Part shown: positions 1-12,865 of the stretch, one piece after another | How the letters are laid out: every line of letters starts with the position of its first letter | How positions within the stretch are numbered: the stretch's first letter is position 1 | DNA from: Uranotaenia lowii | Lineage: Eukaryota; Arthropoda; Insecta; Diptera; Culicidae | Length of the DNA: 64,000 nucleotides | NCBI RefSeq assembly: GCF_029784155.1 | Contig: NC_073693.1 | Location: forward strand, 233,631,102-233,695,101 | Direction: 5' to 3' | The notes under the pieces: generated by a model | What the model saw: only the letters and a program-made list of their open reading frames with translations | Told to the model about the DNA's origin: nothing | Databases searched by the model: none | Made by a program: the position numbers and the translations under genes

Positions 1-400
1 CAAAGAGGTGATCCCAAACTTTTGGACGATAACTCAAGTGTCTATTTTATTAATTAAAAATACATTCTTGAATTTTTTCTCAAATTTTTTTAATTGTGTT
101 TTGAGAAGTAAAGAACAGGAATTCTAATGCCACTCAAATTTTGAGATTTGGTCCACCCTATCCCGAGATGATCGGCTTTGAATATTGAGTGCGATTTTTT
201 GAAAATGTTATAACTTTAGGTTAAGTTTTAATTTCAAAACTAAAACATTATATTTGGGCAAAATACCTCCGAGATAGCTATTGCTCATTATCTTTCAAAT
301 AAGATCAGAAGATTTTCAATATGTCCTAAGACAGCTGAGAAATTAACGATCAAAATTTGCATGTTTTTAGTGGGTGATCCCAAACTTTTGGCCGGCAGTG
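1..400. mobile_element. Tc1-type element remnant, right end
   Basis: The right end reads GGTGATCCCAAACTTTTGGC and finishes at CCGGCAGTG followed by TA (401-402), the usual Tc1/mariner target dinucleotide. A second copy of GGTGATCCCAAACTTTTGG lies inside at about 8-27, so the end carries paired direct repeats (IR/DR-like). Related pieces occur near 6007 and 13152. No transposase frame is visible, and the element continues beyond the left window edge. Confidence 0.55.
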
Positions 401-440
401 TAGATAAGACAGACATAAAATAAATAAATAAGGTGAAATA

Positions 441-1387
441 GTTACAAACAAGTTAAAAAAGAGCTTTTCAATTAATGAGATGGAAACCATAGAAATAGAA
501 AAAAATGATAGAAAACCTGAAAGGATTGAGAGAAAGGAAAGATGGGGAAAAGATCAAAAACGTGATTAGGGGAAATAGTAAAAAGAGGAAAGTGGAATAA
601 TAGAAAGAGAGTAAAAAATGCAGCAATAGGTGGAAATTTACCTTTATTCCAAATATTTGGTACCAGAGGAAAAGAAAGCCAAGAAAAAAACAAAAAAGAG
701 ATAAAAATGTAGTTGTCTGTAGTAGAAAATAGAAAGAAAAAATGAGAAGAAAAAATAAGAGAGAGTTGAGGAAAACAAAGTTAAGCGAGAAAATATAGGA
801 AGAAAATCAGAATAGAGGAAAAAATGTAGTTAGATGAAGAAGAAGAGAATACCAAAGTGTAAAAAGGAATAAATAAATAAAAAATGTGGGAAAAAAATCA
901 CTCCCATCAAAATGAGAGTTATAAACAAGTTAAAAAAAGAGCTTTTCAAAGAACAAGATGGAAACCATGGAAATAGAAAAAAACGATAGAAAAGTAATTG
1001 AGCAGAAAAGGATTGAGAGAAAGGAAAGATGACAAAAAGATGAAAACCGAGATAAGGGGACAAAGTAAAAAGAGGAAAGTGGAAAAATGAGAAAAGAGTG
1101 AAAAATGCAGCAAGAGGGGAAAATTTATCTTTATTCCGAATATTTGTTACCAGAGGAAATAAATGCCTAGAAAATAACAAAAAAGAGACAAGAATGTAGA
1201 GAGACAACAAAATAGAAAAAAATAAGAGAGAGTTGAGGAAAAGATAGTTAGGCGAGAAAAAAGGAAGAAAATCAGAAAAGAGAGAAAAGTTTAGTGAGGT
1301 GAAGAATATAGTAGTAAATTAAAGTAAAGAAATACAAATAGAAAAGTAGAGGATGAGAGACAAAAAAACATTCTCATCAAAATGAGG
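441..1387. repeat. Purine-rich tandem duplication, two units of about 475 bp
   Basis: The segment 441-917 is repeated at 918-1387. Both units begin GTTAYAAACAAGTTAAAAAA and share AGCTTTTCAA, GGATTGAGAGAAAGGAAAG and TTTATTCCRAATATTTG in the same order. Both finish near ATCAAAATGAG. The + strand is dominated by A and G. Minus-strand open frames here exist only because the poly-purine run reads as Phe/Leu/Ser-rich peptide, so I do not call a gene. Confidence 0.75.
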
Positions 1388-2052
1388 GAAAATTAAAAGA
1401 AAAAAAAGAATTAACGAGTGTGGAAAAAATGAAATGATATTCCTTCACAGAGAATGGGGAAAAAGGTCGATGTCGAACAAAATCTATGATGAGTTTTTTT
1501 TTGTCTTTAAATTCAATTTCAACACTTTAGTTTTTTATATTTGATAAAAGTTAAGCTTTACTGAAGGTTTATTTATCAACTGTGGTTTTCTTCATAACAA
1601 CTGAACTAATGCTTATTTTTACATAGAAAGGCACAGCTGCAAGAAATTTCAAGGTGGACAAACCTGTCAAAAAAACTGTACAATGGATTGCTTCAAACAT
1701 GATTCTTAAATTTGAAATGTAATACTTCTAATATGGATTTTAGTCGAAATTCCAAAGTTCCCTAAGAATTAAAACCTGGTTTGCTTCCTCTCGACAGCGG
1801 CATTTTTTCATCAGATTTCATAACATTTTCAGTTATTCCAATAACCTTCAAAATTTCATCAATAAACTATAAACTATTTTATAAAAATACACAAAGTTAT
1901 AAAATCATTTTTTTTTTATTTTCTTTAAAAAGGGCTGTGCCCTCTAGAAAATTGATTTATTTCCAAAATCAAGTGTATAGAATTTAACATTTAAAAGAAT
2001 TTTATTTTCCTTATCTGAGATTTTTGGAAACTTATGTATACATGTATCATAT
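1388..2052. other. AT-rich spacer, nothing recognised
   Basis: No transposon end, supported coding frame or structured repeat was seen here. A short frame at 1781-1987 has low-complexity composition and no recognisable motif. Confidence 0.5.
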
Positions 2053-2723
2053 AGGGGCCCGATCAGAAGGGAAAAACTAAATTATATCAAAATGAGATAT
2101 TTTGATACTAATTTTTTCCTTTCTAAATGAGTTATTATTCAGTACTCGTAGGATGTTAAAATATCTCAAATTATATCAAAAAATCTATGCGATCATAGCT
2201 AAATTATATCAATTTTAGATATGCTCCTTTCAAGATTATATCTCATTCAGATAGCATAGTTGGATATTGGACTGAACAAAACCTATCAAAATTATAACTT
2301 ATCAAGATATGAGTGCTTCGAGAAAATTTTTTAGTGGAATGTCAAAAAACCACATTATATGCTAAAACCATGCTCCATTTTTGGTTTCCCTAAAATTGGA
2401 TTCAATTTTATGGAGCTGTTGAGCGAAACTCATTAACGCACGGTTTGGGCCGTTGACTTCGATGTCCGTGTTTCAGAAAAAGTTGCACGTATATCAAAAT
2501 ATGATATAATCATTTTATTTTAGGACAATCCGAAAAAAATCTCTTTTATTGAAAATGAGCTCAACTCCATTCAAGTCAGTCAATCAGAATAAGATATAAT
2601 TCATATTGAAGAAACTTAAAATCGCAAATTTAAAATACCTAATAATAACTGAATCAGATGTAAATATCTTGGTGAGATACGTTTGAGTTATTATTTTGAT
2701 ATGCTCTCCTGATCGGGGGGCTG
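2053..2723. repeat. Inverted-repeat element (MITE-like) with CCCGATCAG ends
   Basis: The left end reads GGGGCCCGATCAGAAGG. The right end is the reverse complement of AGCCCCCCGATCAGGAGAG. Both ends are followed inward by ATATCAAAA-type sequence, and TATATC/GATATA motifs recur throughout. I found no convincing target duplication and no coding capacity, so the exact termini and superfamily remain open. Confidence 0.5.
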
Positions 2724-4934
2724 TTCACGAAATAAAGTGGACATGGATTATTGAATGTTATTAAGAAAGAATTCCAGCTAGAACTGCGTAAATTATGTTG
2801 AATTGTTTGTTGAACTTAGCAAGAAGCAATACACGTGAAAAATGTTGAAAAAGCAGGATTGAAGCTGACAAAGGTTGAGTTAATCCATCGTTGGACGAAT
2901 CAATTATAAATTATAATAAATAGGCTAAAATTTCGAATGACACACTTTTCGGCGTTCAAAATAATTAAGATGCTTGCAGAAATTCATTTTCTTGAAGGTC
3001 TATCGTTTTTTTTTCTAAGAAATTACAAAAACAATTGCTCATAGTAATCAAAAAACAGCAAAAATTTATAAAAGGCTGAATTGAACTAGAATAATAAAAA
3101 AAATACATTATGCCCTCAAATGAAAAATAGTAATTTTGTTGATATATAAAAGATCACAATGTTTATACTAGAATTAGTGACTTCTGGAGAGCGATTAAAG
3201 TTTTAGAGGAAAATGAGGATTCTTGATCCCTAAGGATACTTGATTCCTTAGCTATATCTCGAAACTCGAATGTCTTACAAAGATCAAATGTTCTAGAAAA
3301 ATGTGCCAAAATGAGTAAAACAACAATGCTTGCAGTTCAAAAAATGTTTAACAAAATAATTCTTTGAATAATTGAACTTTGTTTGAAAAATTTCACAAAA
3401 TGTGACTTGAAGATCTTTTTTTATCACTTTAAAAAGTTTCTTACATAGAAAAATTATCACAAAAATATTTGTTCTTATATATCAATCGTTCGAACGTTAT
3501 ATGCACTCCATAATATTATATTTTTAAAGCAATGGAAAACTCTCAATTTTTTAGAACAACTTTTCTTAAATGTTGATTATGGGTACAATTGATCCCTTGA
3601 GTTAAAAACGATATATTCTTTTTTCGAATTGATTGTGATCATTGCTGATTACGAGATTACTAAATTTATCCAAAAACTTCAAAAATTTATCCAAAATACC
3701 TATCCAACAACTGTCTGAAAAAAAGTGCTAAAATAATTATTTTCTCTTAATTATAAAAAATAGCGCCTTTAGATATGCAATGTCCTTACCGTTGAGGCAA
3801 AGTTATAGAATTTTATTCTTCTATTAGCTATAAATTGTGAAATAAGAACATAGATGACCAAAATGGTCAATTAACAACCCCAAGATAAAATGGTTTTGTT
3901 TGATTTTTTTTCCCCAAGGATTAGGGGTTCCTGTATAAAGGATTAAGTCTCCTTCAATAGGGGATCAAGTCTCCACTAACTTCAAAAATATCGCATTTTT
4001 TTTACTCCCACGAAAATGATTCTAGCATGGAAACTTGAAGTTACAAGCTGTCAGAAAATGTAAAAGACGGCGAGTTGCCAAATTTTTCCAAAATGATATG
4101 GTGAAAATAAGAAAAGGGGATCAAGTATCCCCACTCTCCCCTACCGAATTTGAGACAAGTTGGCATCCTAGTTTGTAATATTTTCATGTTTTTCACATAA
4201 GTGTGAGGGGGATACAATATTGTGTTCACGTCTTGAAATGTTCTGCACAGGTCACAATAATTAAAGAGACTTACTAGAAAAATTTAAATAACATATTATT
4301 TATGTGCCCAATTTGTGGTCTTATCGCTTTATTGTCTATATCGTTTATCGGCTTAGCCAAGAAAAAGTTGATTTTATCGAAAAATACCTAAATTCAGAAA
4401 AATGTCTCTAACTGCGACATATCGAAAGGCACTGACCTATAATCGATATACGCCTTGAGAAACATTGTACAGAAGCCAACACCATGGAAAACTCGAGTAA
4501 ATTTAGTCAAAAATGACACATAAGGTCTCAATAAAAATTGTGCAAAATTTTACAAAATCTATTTTTAAATAATCATGAAAGCCTTAAAAATAAGACGTAA
4601 GGCTTTAAATACTCATACATCTGTACACTTATTTACGATATTTCAACCAGAATGTTTGAGCTCACACACAATTTGATCTTTATGTTATGTGATTTCTGTA
4701 TACAAAATAACTCATTTTCAGTCGATCATTTTGTGTTTTTTATAATCTTAATGTTTTTATGTTGAAATTATTAGAAACATGAACAATGACAAGAAGAATA
4801 TAACATGCTTTTGTTACTATCCGGGACTTAGGCATAAGTTCTGGCTGTGGAAGTACGATTAGTAATAAGTGATATTTCAAACTGCGTTTTTGATTTTTTA
4901 CAAAACCTTCACAGTAAATTTTTTCCTCGATTTC
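2724..4934. other. AT-rich region with dispersed TTGATCCC/GGGATCAA motifs
   Basis: No coding sequence is supported. Short motifs of the form CTTGATCCC or GGGGATCAAGT occur at about 3228, 3594, 3960 and 4118, with the densest group at 3900-4225 beside CCCC-rich tracts. This resembles a decayed repeat built on a short G-rich word. I cannot define its ends. Confidence 0.35.
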
Positions 4935-5705
4935 CAGCAAAAAAAAATTGCTGGAAACGTTCAGCAATCTGAATTTTTGCTGGAAGCTGGCAATCTTTTT
5001 TTCTAGTTGCTGGATTTTTCAGTATTCGGCATACGGTTTTCAAATTGCTGTACTTTCCAGCTATTGATCTAATTTGCTGGAAAATCAGCAATCGAGTTGT
5101 CAAATTGAAGTCCGTTTGTTGTGCTGAAGCACTTTATTTCACGAACTTTGATTAGATTAATACAATTATTCTTATTTTTCTCTATATTTTAGCAACTAGA
5201 CATCAATTCAAAGGTGAGTTTTTATTGGATAGGTAGATATTTTATGAAAGATACTAATCAAAACTCTATTTTTGGTGGCAGATGATTAACACTTTGGCAC
5301 AAAGCTGTTACCCCAGAGCCGGTGTTGGTATATTGAAAAAAAAAAAAAGAAATACATTTAGTTCTGGAAATAAATACATAGTTGAAAAATTTATTTACGA
5401 CCGTGTATTGATCACCGCTGGTTTTATCTTTGGGGGTTCTCGTTGAGTTGTTGAGTTGAAAATGGATGAAAATAAATGATATTTATTGCTTATCATAGGT
5501 ACAGCCAGTATTTCAATATTTAATTTCGAATTGAAATATAAATTTGATACCAAATACAGTCGAATGTTTCGAAAGAAATAGCTGCTTTCCAACAATCTGG
5601 AGTGCTGAAATCCAGCATGTATGCTGATTTTTCAGCAATTCATATTGGTGGAAATTTTGATGGAAATTCAGCGGGACAAAACCCAGCCAAAAAAAAATAT
5701 TGCTG
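4935..5705. repeat. CAGCAA-rich inverted-repeat segment
   Basis: The left part begins CAGCAAAAAAAAATTGCTGG and holds many TTGCTGGA/TCAGCAAT words up to about 5130. The right part (5590-5705) repeats the vocabulary in inverse order and ends AAAAAAAATATTGCTG. It may be one element of about 770 bp or two short copies flanking 5130-5590. No target duplication was found. The micro-exon candidate at 5193-5213 lies between the two dense parts. Confidence 0.4.
5193..5213 (+). other. Candidate 21-nt micro-exon
   Basis: A pyrimidine-rich tract (TTTTTCTCTATATTTTAG) runs up to 5192. It is followed by 21 nt and then a strong donor, AAG|GTGAGT, at 5211-5219. In frame 0 the block encodes QLDINSK without a stop, and its length is a multiple of three. 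Strong splice signals on both sides are seen directly. That it is an exon is inference, and such pairs occur by chance in AT-rich introns. Confidence 0.22.
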
Positions 5706-6006
5706 TGTTCACTTTTTACCATTAAAAACAGATGTCTACTTTCTTTCCTGAGCATTTCTTATATGTTGGGGTGGCAGCCAAATGGGTCATGTCGAATTTG
5801 GAAAACCGATCTTATACATTTTGTAGATTGGCTTAAAACGGATCTGAAAAGAATGTTTTTAAAATCTAAAAAGCAAATACAACTTATAAGCTTTCAAATA
5901 AACTTATAAGATTAGCAATACCTTGTTTGAAAACAGAAATACGCACGATATGAAATTTCATGTGTTATAAGAATGTCCTAAACGTTTGGCCGAAACACCA
6001 TACTGC

Positions 6007-6365
6007 GGGGTGATCCCACACTTTTCGACGGTAACATAAGTAGCAATTCTTAATTATACTGAATCAAAGCAATGGTTTTCGATTGAAAACGCTCACTGAA
6101 GAAGATACCAAGTACCTAAGTTGTTATCGAAATACCGGTTTCTGAACTTTTCTTGAACGTTGGTTGAATAAAAGGGAATCTTTCGATTGCTTTAATTCAG
6201 TAGAAATTCAACATATATTGGAGAAGCAATTATATTTATTTTTGTAAAATTGAAATTTTTTGCACATTATTTAACAAAAGTGGGTTTCGGTAAGTACTTG
6301 GAACTTGAAATTCGTTCCAGTCCACCCTGAGACAATCGGGTTTGAATTTTAGGTTCTGGCTATTT
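6007..6365. mobile_element. Tc1-type element remnant, second copy
   Basis: It starts GGGGTGATCCCACACTTTTC and contains GAAATTCGTTCCAGTCC, CACCCTGAGACAATCGGG and TTTGAATTTTAGG. The last blocks are shared, in inverse orientation, with 13390-13430 and loosely with 150-185. No transposase frame and no second terminus are visible, so it is a fragment. Confidence 0.45.
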
Positions 6366-6439
6366 TCTGCCACTTCAATAATTCTTCAAACTAACTATTA
6401 ACTAATTCTCAAAAAAAAAAAACTTATAAATTAAAAATA

Positions 6440-7330
6440 TTCCCGGAAAATTATTTCCATTCATACGAAACGGTAAGCTTCTACAGCTTGTAGGTAACAA
6501 ATTATGTGGCCTCAACTGTTTGCTGCTACGAGAAATGGAATTGAATCCTTTCCACTTACTCTCATCTCAAGTCGGAACGATCCACTAGCAACACATGAGA
6601 CTCCTTCTTCTGGGTTGAATTTTCTCGCAATTTTTCCGCCTCCATTCGTTTCACGTTGGTCCTAAATAGCATACAGCAAATACACACTGAGCAGCAAACA
6701 ACAAACATCAACGCCTACACACGGCGCTTTGCTAGCTAGCAAGTTGTAGTAGCAAAAGGACAACGCCGCGAAAAGTCACGATTATGCGTGGGATTCCGTT
6801 TCAGCACAGCATACAATTCCTTGGGAGCGGGGGAGTTTTAAGCGAAAAAAAAATCAGCCAACAGTAGACAAGTGAAATAAACCGGAATAGAAAGCGATTT
6901 CGGTGCAATCAAACGTAGAAGCAAAACGCGGCACTTTCCCACCCACTCCTAGGCTCACATTCGTACGATTTTGTGAATGGGTAGCTAGAGCGATTCCTGC
7001 AAAACATCATTCCGGTTGATTATCATTTGATTGAGGGTGGTGACATTCGCAGCAGGCGTAGCGCAGTGCCAAAATGCCTACGGGCTAGGAGCAGGGATCG
7101 GTGATGCTTTTTCCACGTAGCACTCCAGCAGTTTTCGACAAATCCGAAGAACAGGGTGCAAAGCGGCCGGGAAAATGCAAAATTGGTGCATTTGGGCTAA
7201 AATTCATCGATTCATGCCCACCGTTTTGCTGGGGAAAAAAGGAATGATATAAATTCTGTCCGTTCTTCGTTGAGGCGCGAATTTTGTTTTCGTTTCGTTT
7301 CGAAACCATAAGCTTGGTAATTTCTACAGA
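6440..7330. other. Higher-GC, apparently single-copy island A
   Basis: Base composition rises clearly against the flanks and I see no transposon ends. Small frames such as 7085-7309 (minus, 74 codons) show no recognisable domain. Such islands in AT-rich insect intergenic DNA are often promoters, 5-prime exons or conserved non-coding elements. Nothing here proves any of these. Confidence 0.3.
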
Positions 7331-7386
7331 ACTGGGGTGAACGATTGGATACTGTTGATATTTGAAGATGCAATATCACTTATGTT

Positions 7387-7632
7387 TCACGTGGAATAAC
7401 ATCCAATTTTTTGATGAGAGGCCAAAGATCCATCGGTCAAAACTTCATATTCTCCTCCAACCAGATTTGGGTCCGTATCGAGGTATGGCATGGGCTCCAT
7501 CTTGTTGGTGAACAACATTTTCTGGTTCACCGAAGTTTGTCGTACATGAATTGGACTCCAGAAAAAAATCGAAAAAAGTTTCTCGTCTGAGAACACGACG
7601 ATCAGCTGTTTCTTCTTCAACGTAGACAACAA
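7387..7632 (-). pseudogene. Possible mariner-like transposase fragment
   Basis: The minus-strand frame includes VVFSDEKLFSI. This resembles the first catalytic-Asp block (FSDEK.F) of mariner/maT-type DDD transposases. A second frame over the same DNA contains HQQDGAHA, reminiscent of the QQDGAPAH block around the second catalytic Asp, which would imply frameshifts. No terminal repeats were identified around it, and the rest of the peptide is not recognisable. Confidence 0.25.
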
Positions 7633-7853
7633 TTGCTTCGAGTGCTAAAGTGGCAGTGCTGTAATCCGTTCTGTTATCAAATGAAGTCAATTTTACCACT
7701 TTTACAGTGCGTGCAGACCGTCATCTATTGTCATCGTCACCTTAATACGTTTATGTTTGGAAATCATTGTTCGAGATACTACAAATTCAAGAAATTTTCC
7801 ATGAAAATTATATGAAATTTTTGATAAAAATAAATCAAACTATTTAACAACTT

Positions 7854-7935
7854 CAGGGTGGCCACAATATTTTCATTTTAAAATTTTCGGGTTTTTCCTG
7901 TTTTCCCGGTCAAAAATTTAACGTTTTCCAGATTT
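7854..7935. repeat. hAT-like terminus CAGGGTGGCCACA
   Basis: CAGGGTGGCCACA at 7854 is followed by TTCGGGTTTTTCC and TTTTCCCGGTC. The word matches the ends at 8239 and 11676 and has the CAGGG start usual for hAT ends. I see no matching 8-bp duplication, so this is an orphan or decayed end. Confidence 0.4.
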
Positions 7936-8238
7936 TGATTGTATATTTTCGTTGGAATATAACTAACTTTTCAACTTATTCAATTTCATAACGCTCAAAT
8001 CATTGAACATTAGGCGAACTCGATTCTATTTTAAGGTTTTCATCACATTTTCTTAAAATTATAATCAACACATCCTACACAAAATCGTTATGGGTTTTTA
8101 AATCATGTTTACAAAAAAAAATTAACAATGGTGTGTTAAATAGGACTTTTCAATCAATCATACTTTATGTGACATTCTATCATTTTTTGATAAGTTACAG
8201 ATACCGAGCGTGTCACAATCACAAAATCCATGTCTCTG

Positions 8239-11200
8239 CAGGATGGCCAGTGAACCGAGAAAACAGAGAAATCCGGGAATTGAATATGGAACCTGTAAAA
8301 CCGGGAAAAAACATGGAATCTCGAATCAAAACCGGAGAAATTCTGTATGAACCGTTTTTCTCATATAAAAATCTATTGAATTCCAAAGCTCATCCTTTTC
8401 ATCACGATTATTTTTTCCCAAAGGCTTTATATTTTAGAGTATTAAAAGCTGGCAAACCATACGAAAAAAGTGAGAAAGAATGGGGATTTCAGTTCCGGAA
8501 GGAAGGTATGGATAAAAACAAGTTTTTTTTTCTAACTTTTTGGGCTCAGCGCTTATATTTTCAGTGTTCCAGTTTCAGACCCGAAATATTTTGACCGTAT
8601 TTTAAATAACGAAACGTAGCAAAAATATTCTCGTCAATAAACTACCTATATCTTAGCTCACGAATATTGTGTGTGAAAAGTAAAAAATGTGTTTTAAATG
8701 AAAAAAAAAAACGGAAATAAATGTAAAGCTCATATTTTTTGAATAGGCTTTATTTAAGGCGAGAATAATATATTTTATAGTAAGTACACTTTCTATACGA
8801 AGCTTATGAGCTTCAAGCTGAAAGTCTTGATAAAGAAATTAGTTGAAGAAATAAAAAAAATTCTTGAAAAAGAAATTTTCATCGCCGTCTATTTTTTTTT
8901 TAGAGCAAGCAATGTGATATTTTCTTCTGTCTGTGTTAAAAATTTGATAAATTATCTAAAATACTTCATATTTCTGTGATAAAAAGTCAATTTGTTTGAA
9001 TTTTTATTCAAATCTCACAAGAATAAATCCACACAAAGCAAAAATATCATCAAATTTTAGTTTTAAATCGGCAAAAAGCCCTTGGCATATTACTTTTAGC
9101 GGTGTTGAAAGGCCAAATATTGTTCGTTGCATTAAAATGCATCAGTGCATATTTTTTTCATAATTTTAATGCTTGTCAATTTTAAGAAAAATGTGATTTT
9201 CTAACCTGACGTTCCAGTGAGAGATGTGATGGCTGTGCTTGACTTGGACTACATGTTCGAAATTTACCTTTTCCTCAAAGCTATCGATCATCGTCTATAA
9301 TTCTTTTCATTTTCATTTTTCCCTTTCTATCTTCCTTTTTCTTTTAAATAAAAGTGCTAAGCTAAGAAAAACATTGTAAACACAATAACAACTGAGTTTG
9401 GCTCCTTAGAACCTCAAGGTATGAGCCGTGTCAAATAAAGAAATTACAAAAAAAAATGATCTTATAATAATTTTTTTTCAGTTTTTTCCATAACTATTTT
9501 TCGGGGCCTCTTACCAATACGTTCAAAGAGAGCGGAATAGCCATGTTTTTCATAACACGAGGGAATTCTAAAAACTAGTTTTTAGACATTTTTTGATTAT
9601 CTTAACATATTTTTAATGTTTAAACCAATAACCATCAAGATCTTGAAAATAAACCGAAATACATAACTTTATCAGTTTCTAAAATCTCTAAATATTAGAT
9701 TGTAGGTTGGATAATACATGAATTCCCAATGACTAATTAAGGGTAAATTTTGGAAGACCACAAATCGTATCTACACGTAGCTTTTCATATTGCTCGGTTT
9801 TATCCTGGTTTGCCCGGATACTTAATACAAAATTAGAGAAAAGTCTGGTCTGCCCAAAATTCAATGAAAAAAGTCTCTATTTTGCCCGGATTTATTAACT
9901 TTAACCGCAAAATGGAACAAAAAGGCGAAATTTTGGAAGCAAGTTTTATAACAACAATTATGAAATTTTTTTGGAAGCCTTTCTACGATAAAAAATCATC
10001 TGATAAATTTTGGAGAGAAAAAAGTCTTTTACATTTTTTTATTGATTTTTGTTGAGTAGTTCCCGATTTTTGACCAAATTTGCCCGGATTTTAGGTCAAA
10101 AATTTGCAATCCAAACGCCCGGATTTTGCCAGGTTTTTAGATGAAATAGCTTGTCCGGCCCGGATACGTGCTGAAAAAATTCTGGCTACATTTAGACGCA
10201 ATGTTTAGAAAGAACAAAAAAGAATGATCCTTGAAAGTACAGGATTGAAATTGATGGCAGAAAATGTTAGAATATTAGGGCTAGAATGCTTTTAGGAAGG
10301 ATAATTTAAAAAGATGCCACAAGATTGCTCGAGCAATTCTAAATTTTTAAATTAGTGCAATGTACTATAAGTAAGGTATCTTTTAATGATTATTGTTTTA
10401 AGACAAAAGTTTAGTTTTTTTGTAGAAAAAAAATCTGTTTTTTGTTCATTTTTAACAATCGTTATTTCAAATGTAAGATTTTTTCAATGAAGAATTTGTC
10501 GTCAAGAGTCAGCTAGTTCACGAGAAAATTGCAATTGAAAATATTGTGTACATCAACTCGAAAATGTAGTTAAAAATAGAAAGTTAACAAAAAAGTCGCT
10601 GTAAACATCCGTTATTGTCGAAATCGTATCTTTTTTACAGCTATTGTATAGATTACAATTAAATTCAATATTCTTCATAAAAAGTTTGAAAAAACAGTGC
10701 ACAGTTTTTTTAATAGCCGTCGTCCCCATTTAACCCGGTGTACATTATATTTTGAGGGAAGTATCATGCAATGTTGAATCATTTGAACATTTTAAAAGAA
10801 TTTACATAGTGTCTTCCATCGACATAAACCCATTTTTAAGGAAAAGTTTTTAACAACTCTGTATAGTGTTATTAAAAATTCATAGGACTATTTAGAGTAA
10901 ATTTTGCACTCGAATTTTTTTTTTCACGGATCAGGTAAGAAATAAGAATTCTCCGCAAATTTTCAAAGGAATCATAACATAAAGTGTTATTTGAAATTTT
11001 CTTGAAAAATTTAACTAGTTGAATCGAAACTAGTTGAAAAAAATTGATTTTGAAAGCACAACTTGAAAAAAAAAAATAAGTCTAGCCTTTGTTATGAATT
11101 TTTTCAGTGATTTTGATAGGAGATGCTTTTCTTTTCAACTCAGCAAATTTTCATTTATGTCAAATTTATTATTATTAAACCACAAAAAAACAGCGTGCCA

Positions 11201-11676
11201 TGCGTATAGATGATTGTCTTGTGTCCAACACTTGAATTAAACACTTTCACTGGAAAGTAAGAATGTCAGCATCTTTTTACATTTTCAAATTTGTTACAAA
11301 GAGTTCTGGATTCAAAATTTAACCTAACTTGCCTGTTTTTATGTGATTGATAGCTTTTTTTTTCATATGTATGTAATGATGTGCGATACTTGAACGAATT
11401 TTAAGAGACTTTCTGAATTTCTCATCTCATTCTTCGAGGCAGTTTTGAACTCTAGGTTCCGGTAAAATTAGTGAGTTTTTTTTATTTAGAGGTAATTGAA
11501 GTATTTTATAAATTTCAAACCTTATGATATTCTTCTTAAACATTTTTTGAACTGTTGAATTCTGACTATGAAATGTAAATTATGCTTCTGAATTTTGAAC
11601 TTTGGGCCGAATCCCTGACCAAAACTGAATTTCGGTTTCGATCAATTCCCGTTTTCCCGGTTCTGTGACCACCTTG
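8239..11676. mobile_element. Decayed hAT-like element, about 3.4 kb
   Basis: The left end is CAGGATGGCCAGTGAACCG. The right end is the inverse of CAAGGTGGTCACAGAACCG, and both are followed inward by CGGGAA-type words. The flanking octamers (TGTCTCTG and TATCTTTC) agree at only about five positions, so the duplication is doubtful and the two ends could belong to different copies. No transposase is readable. A CCGGAT-rich repeat (9772-10192) lies inside. Confidence 0.4.
9772..10192. repeat. CCCGGAT-rich repeat with CAGCACGTATCC end
   Basis: TGCCCGGAT recurs at about 9815, 9889 and 10080. The right edge reads CGGATACGTGCTGAAAAAAT followed by TCTGGCTACA. The same edge, ending TTTCTGGCAACC, occurs at 26815-26878, so this is a dispersed family. 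Small open frames inside (for example 9864-10055) have no recognisable content. Confidence 0.45.
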
Positions 11677-11679
11677 TAT

Positions 11680-12865
11680 CTTTCATGTTTTAATCATTGC
11701 AATTTGCGTGCAGAATATTTGATCTCTCTTTAATCAATGAAAAAGTTGATACATCATAGATTAAAATGTTAATGAAAAATAGCATTTTAGTGGATTGGGT
11801 TTCACTCTCTCTCTCTGTTCCGCTGGGCATATTCTAGAAACTGATGGATCCCGTGACAAATCATCTAAGTAGAAAAAATATTCAAATAAATTTCAACTCA
11901 AGAAGAAAACCGGTGGTGGCATTTTTCCCGCTCGATATGTCCATTCTCGTTTTTTTGATTTCTCGGTAACAATCCCTGGATCGAGACCAGAAGGAGAGGA
12001 GCAGCACATAGGTGGTAATGGCAGAACAAGTTTGCATCCACATCCAGCCAGCCAGCCAGCCTATATGAAGGAGTAGGAAGAAGACCCCGAACAGAACACG
12101 TGCGCCGAAGAGAGCTGGGAGGATCCGAATATATGGGGGCACACTGTAAATAAAACCGTCAGGCAGGAAACATTAATCTTTGTCGCTTCTCGGTCTTCTA
12201 TCGACAATTCAGTTGTGTGTACCAACAAACTGAGCTAAACGCGGCCAGGCTGGGACGTCCGATCATACGCCACACCATACCATGCACGGGTATTGTACCC
12301 TGGATTTTTCGGTAAAACCGTTCCAGTACAATATGTGTTAGGGTAGACGATGTATTTACTGTTCCATAACCTAAGAATCGTAAACAGTTGAATGATTGGA
12401 CAAGATTGGAAACATCAGACCCTCCCCGTGTGAGGTAATTGATGCACCCGTACTTGTGTACATACATGTGTGTCTGTTTCAAGGGCCACATTCTCCGAAT
12501 ATACACAGTAAAGGTACGGGCGGAATAAAAAATCTTCGCACTCTTCTAAACTGGTTGGTGATTTGGAGGTACACTGCATTCGATTTATATTTTAGCCGAA
12601 ATCCGAGCACTGACACCATGCATCGCCGATGTGTGTAGGTGAGTCTCTTTCTCTCTCCCTGTAGCGCTGTCGGAATGTCGCGCTTGCAGTTTGACCCCGA
12701 GCGAGGGATAATCGCTCCAAATTCTGGCTAGCCAACGAAATTGAGTTTTAATTAATTTTGGAACTCGCTGGGTCGAACCGCATCGATGAAAGGCGAAGCA
12801 GTTCGGAAAAAATGTGCTAGGATTTAGGATTATGAAGAATGACTTAATGACTTAAAAATTTATCT
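11680..12865. other. Higher-GC single-copy island B
   Basis: A mixed-composition stretch without transposon ends, including a CAGCCAGCCAGCCAGC run near 12048 and CT-rich tracts. A splice-donor-like GTGTAG|GTGAGTCTCT is seen near 12638. A downstream polypyrimidine-AG (CTCCCTGTAG) near 12663 would leave an impossibly short intron. Overlapping small frames on both strands (11882-12142, 12198-12506, 12396-12638) carry no recognisable domain, so I do not call a gene. Confidence 0.3.

Noticed and set aside
472..1210. Two related Phe-rich minus-strand frames
   Set aside because: Their similarity comes from the tandem duplication of purine-rich DNA. Composition alone explains the open frames and hydrophobic peptide.
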